64,000 nucleotides of DNA from Oceanobacillus iheyensis HTE831. Lineage in GTDB: Bacteria; Bacillota; Bacilli; Bacillales; Amphibacillaceae. The stretch covers positions 3,264,501-3,328,500 of the forward strand of contig NC_004193.1 in NCBI RefSeq assembly GCF_000011245.1, in the 5' to 3' direction. The position numbers and the translations under genes are program-made. This document shows, piece by piece, positions 44,421-53,272 of the stretch (positions are counted from its first letter, which is position 1; every line of letters starts with the position of its first letter). The notes below the pieces were generated by a model, which was not told where the DNA came from, did no database searches, and was given only the letters and a program-made list of their open reading frames with translations.

Positions 44421-45239
44421 ATGATGTTAAAACCTGGTGATGGTCTTGATGATGGTTTTATTGTAAGCGATGTTAGTATCGATAAAATTGATTCTATATA
44501 TCTGCCATGTATTCAAGAATCTGTTCATTCTCTAAAAAAATTATTCCCTCAACAACTGCATAGTGTGTATGTTTATGGCAGCGTTCCTCGAGGAGACGCA
44601 AAACCTGTTCATTCTGACTTAGATCTTATTGCTTTATTTTCGAAAAAGTTGAGCTCTGAAGAAGTTAATCAATTAAAAACACTGGCTAGCGAATTATCAA
44701 GTAAAAATCTTTCTATCGTTAGAGATGTTGGAATTGCTATAGCTGATTACGACTACACAATCGACCCTAGCAATTATTATGAAAATGCATTTCTAAGGGA
44801 AATTAGTGTTTGTGTTTACGGAGATGATTTGGGTGAACGGTTTGGACGCTATAAACTCACATCAGAAATCCCCATTAAATTCAATGGTGATATATGCAAG
44901 TCACTACATCGGACTTTAAATAGGTTAGAAACTCCTTCAGACGAAGCTTTCCGCACATACACACAAGGTTTTGCTCGTAAACTAATTCGAACTTATTACT
45001 CGATGGTGATGGTACGCTCCCAAATATGGTCAACACGGCTTCATGAGCAAGCTGAAATATTTATACATTACTTTCCGGACAAAGAATCGATTGTGCACAC
45101 GCTTCTTAATTGGATAGATAATCCACCAACAGATCGCAAAACTGTTCAAATATTGTTTGAGAGAGAAGGCAATTGGGCTTGTGCCAATTTTGCTTATGAG
45201 GCCACTATGAGTAGCCTAAATATTAATGATGATAAATAA
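44421..45239 (+). CDS. Nucleotidyltransferase-domain protein
   Basis: A 272-residue protein with the Pol-beta-like nucleotidyltransferase motif GSVPRGDAKPVHSDLDLI (GS at 53-54, DLD at 66-68), which binds NTP and Mg2+. The C-terminal ~130 residues are helical, like aminoglycoside adenylyltransferases or related acceptor-binding domains. Antibiotic modification, or a standalone MNT role, are both possible. AAGGG before ATG 44421; ATG one codon on is an alternative. A terminator follows. Confidence 0.78.
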   Translation: MMLKPGDGLDDGFIVSDVSIDKIDSIYLPCIQESVHSLKKLFPQQLHSVYVYGSVPRGDAKPVHSDLDLIALFSKKLSSEEVNQLKTLASELSSKNLSIVRDVGIAIADYDYTIDPSNYYENAFLREISVCVYGDDLGERFGRYKLTSEIPIKFNGDICKSLHRTLNRLETPSDEAFRTYTQGFARKLIRTYYSMVMVRSQIWSTRLHEQAEIFIHYFPDKESIVHTLLNWIDNPPTDRKTVQILFEREGNWACANFAYEATMSSLNINDDK

Positions 45240-45241
45240 AT

Positions 45242-45276
45242 GAAGGTAAAATCAATAAAATATTGACTTTACCTTC
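45242..45276. terminator. Bidirectional terminator
   Basis: Thirteen-position stem (45242-45254 / 45264-45276, one G-U pair) with a nine-base loop between convergent genes. Confidence 0.75.
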
Positions 45277-45284
45277 TCTCTTCA

Positions 45285-46298
45285 TTACCACTTCGCTTTA
45301 TGGTCTTCTGCCCATCCAAGCAACGAGTCGATTTTAATCGTTTTCCCATCATCTGTTTTTATTGTTCCTTGATAATGTCCGATCAGTTGATGAACACTCG
45401 ATTCAATAATCACTGCTTTTGTTTCAGCGATACGTTCAAATATTGGATTGAATTGGAGATCCACTCGATCAGAACCAATCGATGTTAGTCTCCATGGTTT
45501 CTCGTAATCATCTTTGTCATACTCCCATTTAATATCTTCGTGAATCTTATGCAATCGATCATTAATCACGAGACCATTTTCATTTTGCCCCGTTTTATCT
45601 GTCCACTGTCCACCAAAATTCAAACCAATTCGTTGATTATCCAACACACCAGAAGCAGAGCCCCAATTCCAATTGGAAGCATATTTCCAAACACCTCGTC
45701 CAAAATCTAGACACCCAATTGCACGATCCGATTGCATTGAATAGTTTTTATCCCCCCAGGTTATTTTTCCAGATGCAGGGATTGCAGGTTGTTTAGAAGT
45801 AAATTGAAATCGTTTCTGCGTCCAAGGAACAACAACATTTAATGATTCATAATTATCCGGTCTTGCTAATTCTATATCTGCCTTTAATCCTTTTCCTTTA
45901 TCAAAATCAGGTATCTCTATAGTTAACGTAGTGGACTCATCCAGTTCATCAAAATGAATACGCATGTCTTTTCCATCATAATGAAGTGATTCCCTAACCC
46001 CTTCTGGCATGTGAATACCCTTTCCAAATGGAATGAATGCAGTCTTTTCGTGGAATTCCTTTGTGTTCAAATCTAGTATATAAACAAACATCACAGCCGC
46101 ATAATCAATATGAGATATGGTTGCGGAAAATAACACCTCTGGACTGGTTACACACCAATAGTTCCATTTTTTCTTCCGAGGGTAACTGCCAGTCACATTA
46201 CATTGCACGAGCGGCTGTCTCGCCCATCCTATACTATGGTCATTCAACCTGCCATCAACGCATAAACGAACTGGTTTCTTTATTTCTATCGCTTGCAT
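45285..46298 (-). CDS. DUF2804 family protein
   Basis: A 337-residue protein with the DUF2804 hallmarks RAIGCLDFGRGVWKYASNWNWGSASG and LNFGGQWTDKTGQNENGLVINDRLHKI. The beta-rich sequence resembles lipocalin/AttH-like folds. It has no signal peptide. The function is unknown; members occur in bacteria and some eukaryotes. Start 46298 lies close to CCCTAACGCCCCC on the plus strand (GGGGGCG on the coding strand), a usable ribosome binding site. Confidence 0.8.
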   Translation of the reverse strand: MQAIEIKKPVRLCVDGRLNDHSIGWARQPLVQCNVTGSYPRKKKWNYWCVTSPEVLFSATISHIDYAAVMFVYILDLNTKEFHEKTAFIPFGKGIHMPEGVRESLHYDGKDMRIHFDELDESTTLTIEIPDFDKGKGLKADIELARPDNYESLNVVVPWTQKRFQFTSKQPAIPASGKITWGDKNYSMQSDRAIGCLDFGRGVWKYASNWNWGSASGVLDNQRIGLNFGGQWTDKTGQNENGLVINDRLHKIHEDIKWEYDKDDYEKPWRLTSIGSDRVDLQFNPIFERIAETKAVIIESSVHQLIGHYQGTIKTDDGKTIKIDSLLGWAEDHKAKW

Positions 46299-46346
46299 AA
46301 CCCTAACGCCCCCTAGTATGTTTTTTTCTATTATACTAGAAATTAA

Positions 46347-46372
46347 AAAACGATCCCCAAAAGAGATCGTTT
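46347..46372 (-). terminator. Terminator after the kinase gene
   Basis: Perfect 9-bp stem (46347-46355 / 46364-46372) followed by Ts on the minus strand. Confidence 0.85.
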
Positions 46373-46381
46373 TATCTGAAA

Positions 46382-47278
46382 CTATTCTTCTACACCTAGC
46401 ATTTGTTTGGCCATCGCTTCCATTTCGCTCGATTCGGAAACAATCGCAAATTCTGCGACATCAATAGCATATGCTGCTTGCAGCTCGATAATATGTTCTT
46501 TCATTTTAGGCCATGTTGTACCACCTGCATTACTGTATGTTTCAATTAGCCTTTCTAACCCCGCTTCTTGATAAAGAATATAATGCGTCACGAAGTCTCT
46601 GGAAACATCCGTAACAGACACCTCTGTCCAATCAATAAAGCCTGTCACCTCTATTGCATCATTAATTAGCGTATGTCCAGGATGAACATCACCATGGCTC
46701 AGTCCGGTATTTTTTGGCCATAAAGATTCATCAGCTATCCATTTTTGCCATCTATTCCATAGCACTTCACTTACTCCAAAACGCTCTTTAACTTTTTCCA
46801 TACGTTGTTTCATATTATCTCTTAAATCTTTCGCATCATTAATTTCAATGCCCGTATCGGTAAAATAATCTCTTGGCAGTTGATGGAGCTCAGCAAGTGC
46901 TTTTCCCAATGTCTGATGAAAAATATCCGGTGTATTTTCCATATCAAAACTCCATACATAATTTTGGATCTCCGGGTCTATAGTACCTGCTGGTCGGCCA
47001 TCCAACTGCTTATAAGCAATCAATTCATCCGTATACACTTCCCATTTAGGCACTTGAAAAGAAACATGGTTATGAATGATATCTAATGCACGTTTCTCCA
47101 GGTCCGTACTTCGGGTAGAGTCGGGACGTCGAGGAATACGTAAAATCCATTGTGAGTCTTCTGTATCTTTCACATGAGCGACCTGAAAATCCAATCCAGA
47201 TTCATTTAATTTCACTGTATCCTCTTTTACTTGTATCCCATGTTTCCTTGCTAAATCAATTACTTCATTTTTATCCAT
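46382..47278 (-). CDS. Macrolide 2'-phosphotransferase-like kinase
   Basis: A 298-residue aminoglycoside/macrolide phosphotransferase-fold kinase. Motifs: ILRIPRRPD (nucleotide-binding strand), LSHGDVHPGHTLIND (Asp197 catalytic) and GFIDWTE (Asp216 metal). The pattern VNE.GLD...W.LRIPRR and the FIDW.E...D.A..D continuation follow Mph(A)/Mph(B) enzymes and the chromosomal Bacillus homologues that phosphorylate the desosamine sugar of macrolides. Resistance is plausible but not proven. Start ATG 47278 after GGGAGG. Its own terminator follows. Confidence 0.83.
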   Translation of the reverse strand: MDKNEVIDLARKHGIQVKEDTVKLNESGLDFQVAHVKDTEDSQWILRIPRRPDSTRSTDLEKRALDIIHNHVSFQVPKWEVYTDELIAYKQLDGRPAGTIDPEIQNYVWSFDMENTPDIFHQTLGKALAELHQLPRDYFTDTGIEINDAKDLRDNMKQRMEKVKERFGVSEVLWNRWQKWIADESLWPKNTGLSHGDVHPGHTLINDAIEVTGFIDWTEVSVTDVSRDFVTHYILYQEAGLERLIETYSNAGGTTWPKMKEHIIELQAAYAIDVAEFAIVSESSEMEAMAKQMLGVEE

Positions 47279-47307
47279 CTTAGAACCTCCCTCAATAGTT
47301 GTTTACT

Positions 47308-48171
47308 TTATAATTGCTCTGCGATATCTAGATAGTCGATAAACACCGACATGCTTTTAGATACCCATTTATCTTTGTGAATAGCTTGGAAGATAGCTAG
47401 TTCCTGTTTCACCTTAGAATTAGGGTATTCTATTAATTCCCCATCTTTGAGTTCTTTCTCAACTACAAATCGGGGTACGATCGATTGACCGAGATTACAT
47501 ATTACACTCTTTTTAATAGCTTCTACACTAGGCAATTCAATTGCCTTCATATTGATATCTGTAGTAGTATTCATATATTCTTCCATAATCGGGCGCCAAC
47601 TACATTTATACTCTGTTGTTAGCATCCGCGGTGAAAAAGGTCTTCTCTCGTTCTTTCCTGGAAGTATATGAACGAGTTCTTCTTGTCTAATTTTTTTCGC
47701 CCAGACATCTTTCTGTGTCCAATTTTCAAGATCAACAAGGAAAGCAATATCAATCTCTCCACTCTTTAATTGACTATGAACATCTTCAAACCGTAATGAT
47801 TTTAACACTACTTCTACTTTGGGATATTTCTCCATAAATTCCCCCAAAATACTCGGGAGCCAATGGATCATTAACGTTTCACTCGCACCAATGATTACTA
47901 TTCCAGAAGGTTCTTCCGTATTCCTTAATCGATCTTTGGATTCGGAATACAGGTCAATAATTTCCATAGCATAGGGAAGAAACGTTTCTCCTGCCTGCGT
48001 TAGGCTTATACTTTTCCCCATACGATTAAACAAAGGAATTTCTAATTCTGATTCAAGATCATGAATATGTGCTGTAATAGAAGATTGAGCATAGCCTAGT
48101 TCATCTGCAGCTTTTTTAAATCCGCCTTTATCTACTATTGTTTTAAATGTCACTAGATGCCTTAACTCCAT
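47308..48171 (-). CDS. LysR-family transcriptional regulator
   Basis: A 287-residue regulator: the N-terminal winged helix-turn-helix is FKTIVDKGGFKKAADELGYAQSSITAHIHDLE, then a periplasmic-binding-like effector domain. Start ATG 48171 with GGAGGG; the frame four codons longer overlaps that site. It is divergent from the NAD(P)H oxidoreductase gene, the classic LysR layout, so it probably controls that gene. The kinase gene starts 29 bp downstream. Confidence 0.9.
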   Translation of the reverse strand: MELRHLVTFKTIVDKGGFKKAADELGYAQSSITAHIHDLESELEIPLFNRMGKSISLTQAGETFLPYAMEIIDLYSESKDRLRNTEEPSGIVIIGASETLMIHWLPSILGEFMEKYPKVEVVLKSLRFEDVHSQLKSGEIDIAFLVDLENWTQKDVWAKKIRQEELVHILPGKNERRPFSPRMLTTEYKCSWRPIMEEYMNTTTDINMKAIELPSVEAIKKSVICNLGQSIVPRFVVEKELKDGELIEYPNSKVKQELAIFQAIHKDKWVSKSMSVFIDYLDIAEQL

Positions 48172-48289
48172 TTCACCCTCCATATTATCAAAATTACTGA
48201 ACGTTAATATCTAATAATTCAATTTTACTGTATACACTCATTACTTTAAACTAGATATAACACATTTTCAATGAGGAGCTGATACTATC

Positions 48290-48862
48290 ATGAAGGTATT
48301 AACAATTGTTGCACATCCTAGAGAAGAATCTTTAACGATGAAAGTCACCAATCGATTTATAGAAGGTCTACAAGATGCTGGTCATACTGTTGAATTTATT
48401 GATTTATATCGTCATGAATTTGAAGCTGCATTGCCAGTTGCTGATGAGCCTATATGGGATGCAGAGGAGCAGCATTTTTCACCAGAAGTTACGAAAGAGA
48501 TAGAGCGAATGAAAAGTGCAGATGCATTAGCATTTATTTTTCCATTATGGTGGTGGAGTATGCCAGGAATTATGAAAGGTTATATAGATCGTGTGTGGAA
48601 TTTTGGATTTGCATACGGAAATAGCAATTTACATCATGAGCATGTGCTCTGGCTTGGATTAGCTGCAGCTGATAAGAAAAAACTTGAAAAGCGAAAGTAT
48701 AATACGATGATGGAACATTATTTTAATGTTGGTCTAGCTGATTACTGTGGTATTCCAAGCTCTACATTTCACTTACTCACCGAAACCAATAAAGTAAATT
48801 CTCAACAACTTGATAATTGGTTAATGCAAGCATATGAATTAGGACGTAACTATGAAAAATAA
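48290..48862 (+). CDS. NAD(P)H-dependent quinone-type oxidoreductase (flavodoxin fold)
   Basis: A 190-residue protein of the NQO1/KefF-like family: MKVLTIVAHPREESLTMKV with the FMN phosphate loop, FIFPLWWWSMPGIMKGYIDRVWNFGFAY and a C-terminal HLLTETN region. Such enzymes reduce quinones, nitroaromatics or other electrophiles by two electrons using FMN. GAGGAG before ATG 48290. Divergent from a LysR gene that is its likely activator. A strong terminator follows. Confidence 0.85.
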   Translation: MKVLTIVAHPREESLTMKVTNRFIEGLQDAGHTVEFIDLYRHEFEAALPVADEPIWDAEEQHFSPEVTKEIERMKSADALAFIFPLWWWSMPGIMKGYIDRVWNFGFAYGNSNLHHEHVLWLGLAAADKKKLEKRKYNTMMEHYFNVGLADYCGIPSSTFHLLTETNKVNSQQLDNWLMQAYELGRNYEK

Positions 48863-48864
48863 AA

Positions 48865-48903
48865 ATAACTGTCGAAGAGAATAAGTAACTCTTCGACAGT
48901 TAT
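48865..48903. terminator. Bidirectional terminator
   Basis: Perfect 15-bp stem (48865-48879 / 48889-48903) with a nine-base loop between convergent genes. Confidence 0.9.
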
Positions 48904-48913
48904 GCTTTGCTCT

Positions 48914-49684
48914 TTATCTTGAAGTATATCCAGCATCAGCGTGAATTGTTGTACCTGTTACATAAGAAGCTGCATCAGAAGCTAACCAAAGACTTGCTTG
49001 GGCTACTTCACGTGCTTGTCCAAAACGATTTAACAGGCTTAATTGTGGAGCATATTCTTCTTCCGTATGGTTAAATTGCTCCAGAGCTCCTCTTAACATT
49101 GGTGTATCAATTGCACCTGGAGCTACTGTATTCACGCGAATATTTTGTGGTCCATTTTCTAGAGCAGCTACTTTGGTCATACCTACTACTCCGTGTTTTG
49201 CTGCTACATACGCAATATTATTTGGCTGTGGTCGGAAACCGCTCACTGATGAAATATTTACAATAGATCCTCCATTACCTTGCTCTAAAAGTTGTTGAAG
49301 CTCATATTTCATACATAATGCCGTACCTGTTAGATCAACAGAAATAAGCTTATCCCAATAATCTTCATCAAATTCAGAAGCTGGTTTATCATCTGGCGTT
49401 AGAGCCGCATTATTCACCGCAATATCTAATTTCCCAAATTGGTCTACCGCAAATTGAACCATCTGTTTTACTTGTGCAGAGTCAGATATATCTACCTTAA
49501 TAAATGCAGCTTGACCACCTGCTTGTTTAACTTCTTCTACAACTTCTTGCCCCTTTTCTTCATTAAAATCAGCAATTACTACCTTCGCTTTTGATTCTGC
49601 AAACAATATAGCCGTTGCTTTCCCCATACCCATAGCTGCACCAGTAACGATAGCTACTTTATCTTCTAATATTGGAAATGTCAT
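48914..49684 (-). CDS. Short-chain dehydrogenase/reductase
   Basis: A 256-residue classical SDR: TGAAMGMGKA (cofactor loop), NNAALTPD, catalytic Ser in ISSVSG, YVAAKHG (Tyr-x3-Lys) and the C-terminal VTGTTIHADAGYTSR. Asp in VVIADFNEEK favours NAD(H). Substrate unknown; annotated relatives are glucose 1-dehydrogenase or 3-oxoacyl reductase-like. Divergent from a TetR gene, so probably induced by a small molecule. GGAGG before ATG 49684. Confidence 0.88.
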   Translation of the reverse strand: MTFPILEDKVAIVTGAAMGMGKATAILFAESKAKVVIADFNEEKGQEVVEEVKQAGGQAAFIKVDISDSAQVKQMVQFAVDQFGKLDIAVNNAALTPDDKPASEFDEDYWDKLISVDLTGTALCMKYELQQLLEQGNGGSIVNISSVSGFRPQPNNIAYVAAKHGVVGMTKVAALENGPQNIRVNTVAPGAIDTPMLRGALEQFNHTEEEYAPQLSLLNRFGQAREVAQASLWLASDAASYVTGTTIHADAGYTSR

Positions 49685-49739
49685 TATAATTCCTCCTTTG
49701 TCAGTTTATATTTTTTACTTTACGCTTTATTTGAAACCC

Positions 49740-49820
49740 TTACCATATACATTTTGATAACATTTGCTTGTTAATGAACAAAGATACATTTTTTGTTTGT
49801 TAAAAGTGCTGTATAATAAT
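49740..49820. promoter_or_regulatory. Divergent SDR/tetR control region
   Basis: Contains TTGTT-AATG-AACAA (about 49770-49783) and a half-site-like TTTGTTTGTT (about 49793-49802), followed by TATAAT near 49814, the -10 for the TetR gene. The inverted repeat is a plausible TetR operator, but it is short. Confidence 0.4.
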
Positions 49821-49851
49821 AGACGGATACAGATTGAAAGGTGTTTTGAAG

Positions 49852-50451
49852 ATGAATGAAAATTACGTCGACAAAAGGATCCAACGTTCAAAGATAGCAA
49901 TAAGAGAAAGTTTTCTATCGATTTTAGAAGAGAAACACTTCGAAGAGATTAGCATATCGGAAATATGCAGAGTGGCTAATTATAATAGAGGTACATTTTA
50001 TTCTCATTATGATTCAAAGCAAATTCTATTAGAAGAAGTTATTCACGATACACTACATGATATGGTTGAAGAAATTAAAAAACCATATATAGAAATTGAA
50101 ATAGTTGACATGAAGAGCATACCAATTGAAGATATATCCTTATTTTATTATTTAAAGGAAAATGCTGCATTGTATAAATTATTATTAAGTGATCATATTC
50201 GAGTTGATTTTCGGTTTCAATTGGCTAAAGCAATTGAAGATTTATTTATACAGGAATATGAATACGAAATCCTTTCTGATAGCAACGAAAATATAAACAT
50301 AAAGTGGTTTTACATTTACCGAGCTCATGGAATAGCAGGTTTTATCATTCGTTGGATTGAAGATGATTTCCCTCACTCTCCATCTTATATGGCTAAGCAA
50401 ATTGTCGAACTGATGGTATCATCTACAGCGATTTTCCACCAAAAAAAATAA
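49852..50451 (+). CDS. TetR-family regulator divergent from SDR
   Basis: A 199-residue regulator. The helix-turn-helix is KIAIRESFLSILEEKHFEEISISEICRVANYNRGTFYSHYDSKQILLEEV, which belongs to the TetR subgroup with a TetR_C_7-like C-terminal domain. ATG 49852 follows AAAGGTG; the six-codon longer frame overlaps it. Likely represses the neighbouring dehydrogenase gene. Confidence 0.87.
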   Translation: MNENYVDKRIQRSKIAIRESFLSILEEKHFEEISISEICRVANYNRGTFYSHYDSKQILLEEVIHDTLHDMVEEIKKPYIEIEIVDMKSIPIEDISLFYYLKENAALYKLLLSDHIRVDFRFQLAKAIEDLFIQEYEYEILSDSNENINIKWFYIYRAHGIAGFIIRWIEDDFPHSPSYMAKQIVELMVSSTAIFHQKK

Positions 50452-50499
50452 CTTGCCCCTTCATTTTAAAAAGGCAAGTTTTTAAAAAGGCAAGTTTTC
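50450..50499. terminator. Terminator with a duplicated right arm
   Basis: Left arm AACTTGCC (50450-50457) can pair with either of two right arms GGCAAGTT (50473-50480 and 50489-50496). The unit AAAAAGGCAAGTTTT is tandemly duplicated at a 16-bp period, and the stop of the minus-strand gene (50482-50484) lies inside it. Confidence 0.7.
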
Positions 50500-50778
50500 T
50501 TCATTCGATAATTCTAGCCAATAAGGATACGAAACCAAGTAAGTACTTGCAATGCATATCATGATGACAATGGTCCACAATGTTGGTTCCCAAAAAATGT
50601 TTAGTAAAAGTACAAGTGGAATCACAAACATAAGAGCAGATGACCATTTTCTTGTGCGTTTGCTAATAAATTGTATTTCACTACAGTGAGGACATTTCAT
50701 ACGAGTATCCAATGTGAAAGACTTTTTCACCGTTTGTTTCCATGTCCAATTTCCTCCGCACTTTTGGCATTTTGGCAT
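50482..50778 (-). CDS. Zinc-ribbon membrane protein (TIGR04104-like)
   Basis: A 98-residue protein: N-terminal zinc ribbon CQKCGGNWTWKQ...KCPHC with two CxxC pairs (residues ~4-40), then two hydrophobic helices (about 50-65 and 69-84). This combination marks a family of small Firmicute proteins of unknown function. ATG 50778 has GGAGGTG seven bases upstream; the six-codon extension overlaps it. Confidence 0.75.
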   Translation of the reverse strand: MPKCQKCGGNWTWKQTVKKSFTLDTRMKCPHCSEIQFISKRTRKWSSALMFVIPLVLLLNIFWEPTLWTIVIMICIASTYLVSYPYWLELSNEENLPF

Positions 50779-50985
50779 AAAAACACCTCCGATCAACTTG
50801 TTTGATTGCCATTACAGTCAGCGTTTTATTAGCAGGTACGTCCTCAACTTAATTAGGAATTTTCTGTTATTAATTTTAACATAATTATTACTATCATACG
50901 TTATTTCTTTTCCCATTGACTTTATCCACTATACATTTTAATCTGATTCTATAGGCAGGAATAAATAGGACTGGAGCTTGTCATC

Positions 50986-51579
50986 ATGCAAATTATGAGA
51001 GCAAATGAATTCAATGATCAATATGTACGGGAGAAGTTCAGCAAAACATTCGTAGATGGTTTTGGCAAAGATCTTCGCTATTTCGCAGAGGATAAGGAAA
51101 AACTAGCAAAAGCGCTCGAGCATATGTTTATTCTTGAGAATTTTTATATAGCAGTGGTGGATGAAGATATTGCTGCAATCACCTTTTGTGCTAATGGAGA
51201 TAATCTGGCTATCCAACATAATAAGAAAGAATTACGAAAACATCTTGGCTGGCTAAAGGGAACCATTGCGAATGTTGTTTTCAAAAAAGAATTTCAGAAA
51301 CCATCGGTAAAAACAGGTGATAAGATTGCTAATTTAGGATTTGTTGCCACAGCTGACAAATATCGCCGCCAAGGCATTGCTTCTACATTAATGAACTATA
51401 TCCTTTCCTTACCGGAATACGAGACGTTTTTATTAGAAACGATTGCCGATACCAATACAAGTGCGCTAAAACTCTATAAAAACCTCGGATTTAAAGAAAT
51501 AAAACGAACCAAACAGAAACATACAAAGTTTAGTGGGATTAATTACTATATTGATATGGAATACAAGAAAAATGAATAA
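50986..51579 (+). CDS. GNAT-family N-acetyltransferase
   Basis: A 197-residue acyltransferase. The acetyl-CoA loop is KYRRQGIASTLM and the following strand-helix LLETIADTNTSALKLYKNLGFKEIKR is typical GNAT motif B. The substrate is unknown. GGAGC before ATG 50986 at slightly long spacing. Convergent with gntZ; a terminator lies between. Confidence 0.85.
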   Translation: MQIMRANEFNDQYVREKFSKTFVDGFGKDLRYFAEDKEKLAKALEHMFILENFYIAVVDEDIAAITFCANGDNLAIQHNKKELRKHLGWLKGTIANVVFKKEFQKPSVKTGDKIANLGFVATADKYRRQGIASTLMNYILSLPEYETFLLETIADTNTSALKLYKNLGFKEIKRTKQKHTKFSGINYYIDMEYKKNE

Positions 51580-51585
51580 CAAAAA

Positions 51586-51609
51586 GTCGTATCCACATAA
51601 AGATACGAC
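51586..51609. terminator. Bidirectional terminator
   Basis: Eight-bp stem (51586-51593 / 51602-51609) followed by a T-rich run on the plus strand and preceded by As; between convergent GNAT and gntZ genes. Confidence 0.75.
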
Positions 51610-51641
51610 CTTTATTATTTAACCCCTTTTGTTCTTAACAC

Positions 51642-53039
51642 TTACCACGCTGTATGGAAAGTTCCTTTTTTATCCACTCGCTCATACGTATGTGCACCAA
51701 AATAGTCCCGCTGTGCTTGAATCATATTGGCGCCACTTTGAGAAGAGCGGTACCCATCATAGTAAGTTAAAGATGCTCCTAAACTTGGTAAGGAAAGTCC
51801 ACTTTCCATCCCTTTTATAACAACTTTACGTAATGAAGCTTGATAGTCATTCATCTTCTCTTGGAAGAATGGCGATAGCAATAAGTTCGGTAGTTGTTTA
51901 TCTGCTTTAAATGCATCACTAATTTCATTCAGAATACCAGCTCGGATAATGCATCCACCTCTAAATATCAACGCAATTTCTTCTAGTTTTAAATCCCAAC
52001 CATAGGCTTCAGATGCTTGCTTATATTGGTGAAACCCTTGTGCATACGCACATATTTTGCCCATAAACAGTGCTTTTCTCACAAGTTCTAACCACGCTTG
52101 CTTATCGAGGTCTTGGTCTAGTTTCGTTGGACCTGACAACATTTGATCCGCCCGTACACGTTCTTCTTTTAAGCCCGATAAGAATCGTGCAAATACTGAT
52201 TCTGTAATAATAGATAACGGAACACCTACATCCAATGCATTTTGGCTTGTCCATTTCCCAGTACCTTTTTGACCGGATTTATCTAAAATAACATCAACCA
52301 TTGGCTTATTCGTTTCTTCATCGACATGCGTTAAAATATCACTCGTTATTTCCATTAAATAGCTTTCTAGTTCTCCTTCATTCCACTCACGAAATGTAGT
52401 TGCGATTTCTTCAACTGATAGACCCAGTCTTTCACGCAAGAACTGATAAGCCTCTGTGATCAGCTGCATATCAGCATATTCAATGCCGTTATGCACCATT
52501 TTCACATAATGTCCAGAACCTTCTTTACCTAAATAACCACAACATGCTTTACCATCAACTTGTGCTGCTATTTTTTCTAAGATAGGTGCAACTTCTTGAT
52601 ATACTTTTTCATCACCACTCGGCATAAGTGCTGGTCCATGAAGCGCTCCTTCTTCTCCACCAGAAACACCTACACTGACAAAATGTATACCAGCTTCTTT
52701 TAAGCGATGATAACGACGGTTCGAATCATTAAAATTAGAATTTCCTCCGTCCATCATAATGTCATCTTTATCTAGTAGAGGTACTAAGGAATCAATAACC
52801 GAATCAATAACGGGACCTGCTGTTACCATTAAAAATACTTTTCTTGGTTTTTCTAATGAATTTACAAAACGCTCTAAGTCATAATGTGCCTCTGCATTAT
52901 CACTTGTAAAATTGGATTTAAATTTTTCTGTTAGGTCAGATGTATAGTTATAAACGGCAACTTTTTCTCCTTTATTTGCCATGTTCATCGCAAGATTTGC
53001 ACCCATCACACCTAGTCCAAATACTCCAATAGAATTCAT
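51642..53039 (-). CDS. gntZ: 6-phosphogluconate dehydrogenase, decarboxylating
   Basis: A 465-residue enzyme oxidising 6-phosphogluconate to ribulose 5-phosphate, CO2 and a reduced nicotinamide cofactor. Motifs: GLGVMGANLAMNMANKG (dinucleotide), MMDGGNSNF, VSGGEEGALHGPALMPSG and GSGHYVKMVHNGIEYADMQ with catalytic Lys; the C-terminus ends in a Gly-rich tail with RRD-like AQRDYFGAH. It ends the gnt operon. The ATG at 53039 follows GAAGGAAG; an ATG seven codons upstream has no site. A repeat element lies between it and gntP. Confidence 0.93.
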   Translation of the reverse strand: MNSIGVFGLGVMGANLAMNMANKGEKVAVYNYTSDLTEKFKSNFTSDNAEAHYDLERFVNSLEKPRKVFLMVTAGPVIDSVIDSLVPLLDKDDIMMDGGNSNFNDSNRRYHRLKEAGIHFVSVGVSGGEEGALHGPALMPSGDEKVYQEVAPILEKIAAQVDGKACCGYLGKEGSGHYVKMVHNGIEYADMQLITEAYQFLRERLGLSVEEIATTFREWNEGELESYLMEITSDILTHVDEETNKPMVDVILDKSGQKGTGKWTSQNALDVGVPLSIITESVFARFLSGLKEERVRADQMLSGPTKLDQDLDKQAWLELVRKALFMGKICAYAQGFHQYKQASEAYGWDLKLEEIALIFRGGCIIRAGILNEISDAFKADKQLPNLLLSPFFQEKMNDYQASLRKVVIKGMESGLSLPSLGASLTYYDGYRSSQSGANMIQAQRDYFGAHTYERVDKKGTFHTAW

Positions 53040-53063
53040 TCTTTTTGACACTTCCTTCATTGA

Positions 53064-53270
53064 GGTTGTTCAAAACATCCGGTGAAAAGACACATGTCAA
53101 GGGGACCTTCTAATATCACTCACTCCCTGTTGGAAACGCAGAAATCACTACATCCTGTGGAAGCTCGTTGGCTTAGCTTTGTGTTCCTCACGTATTTATT
53201 GTATACGTTTCAGCACTTAAAATTCCCCAATTCAAACTTATTCGTCTTTCTCGTCCTTCATTTGAACACC
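53064..53270. repeat. MITE-like intergenic element with terminal inverted repeats, inside the gnt operon
   Basis: The ~207-bp gap between gntP and gntZ is bounded by GGTTGTTCAAAA (53064-53075) and, inverted, TTTGAACACC (53261-53270). Inner segments (ATCCGGTGAAAAGACACATG; GAAACGCAGAAATC; CTCGTTGGCTTAGC) look like parts of short mobile repeats I recall from related genomes. No frame of note is present. It starts 3 bp after the gntP stop. Confidence 0.55.
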
Positions 53271-53272
53271 AT

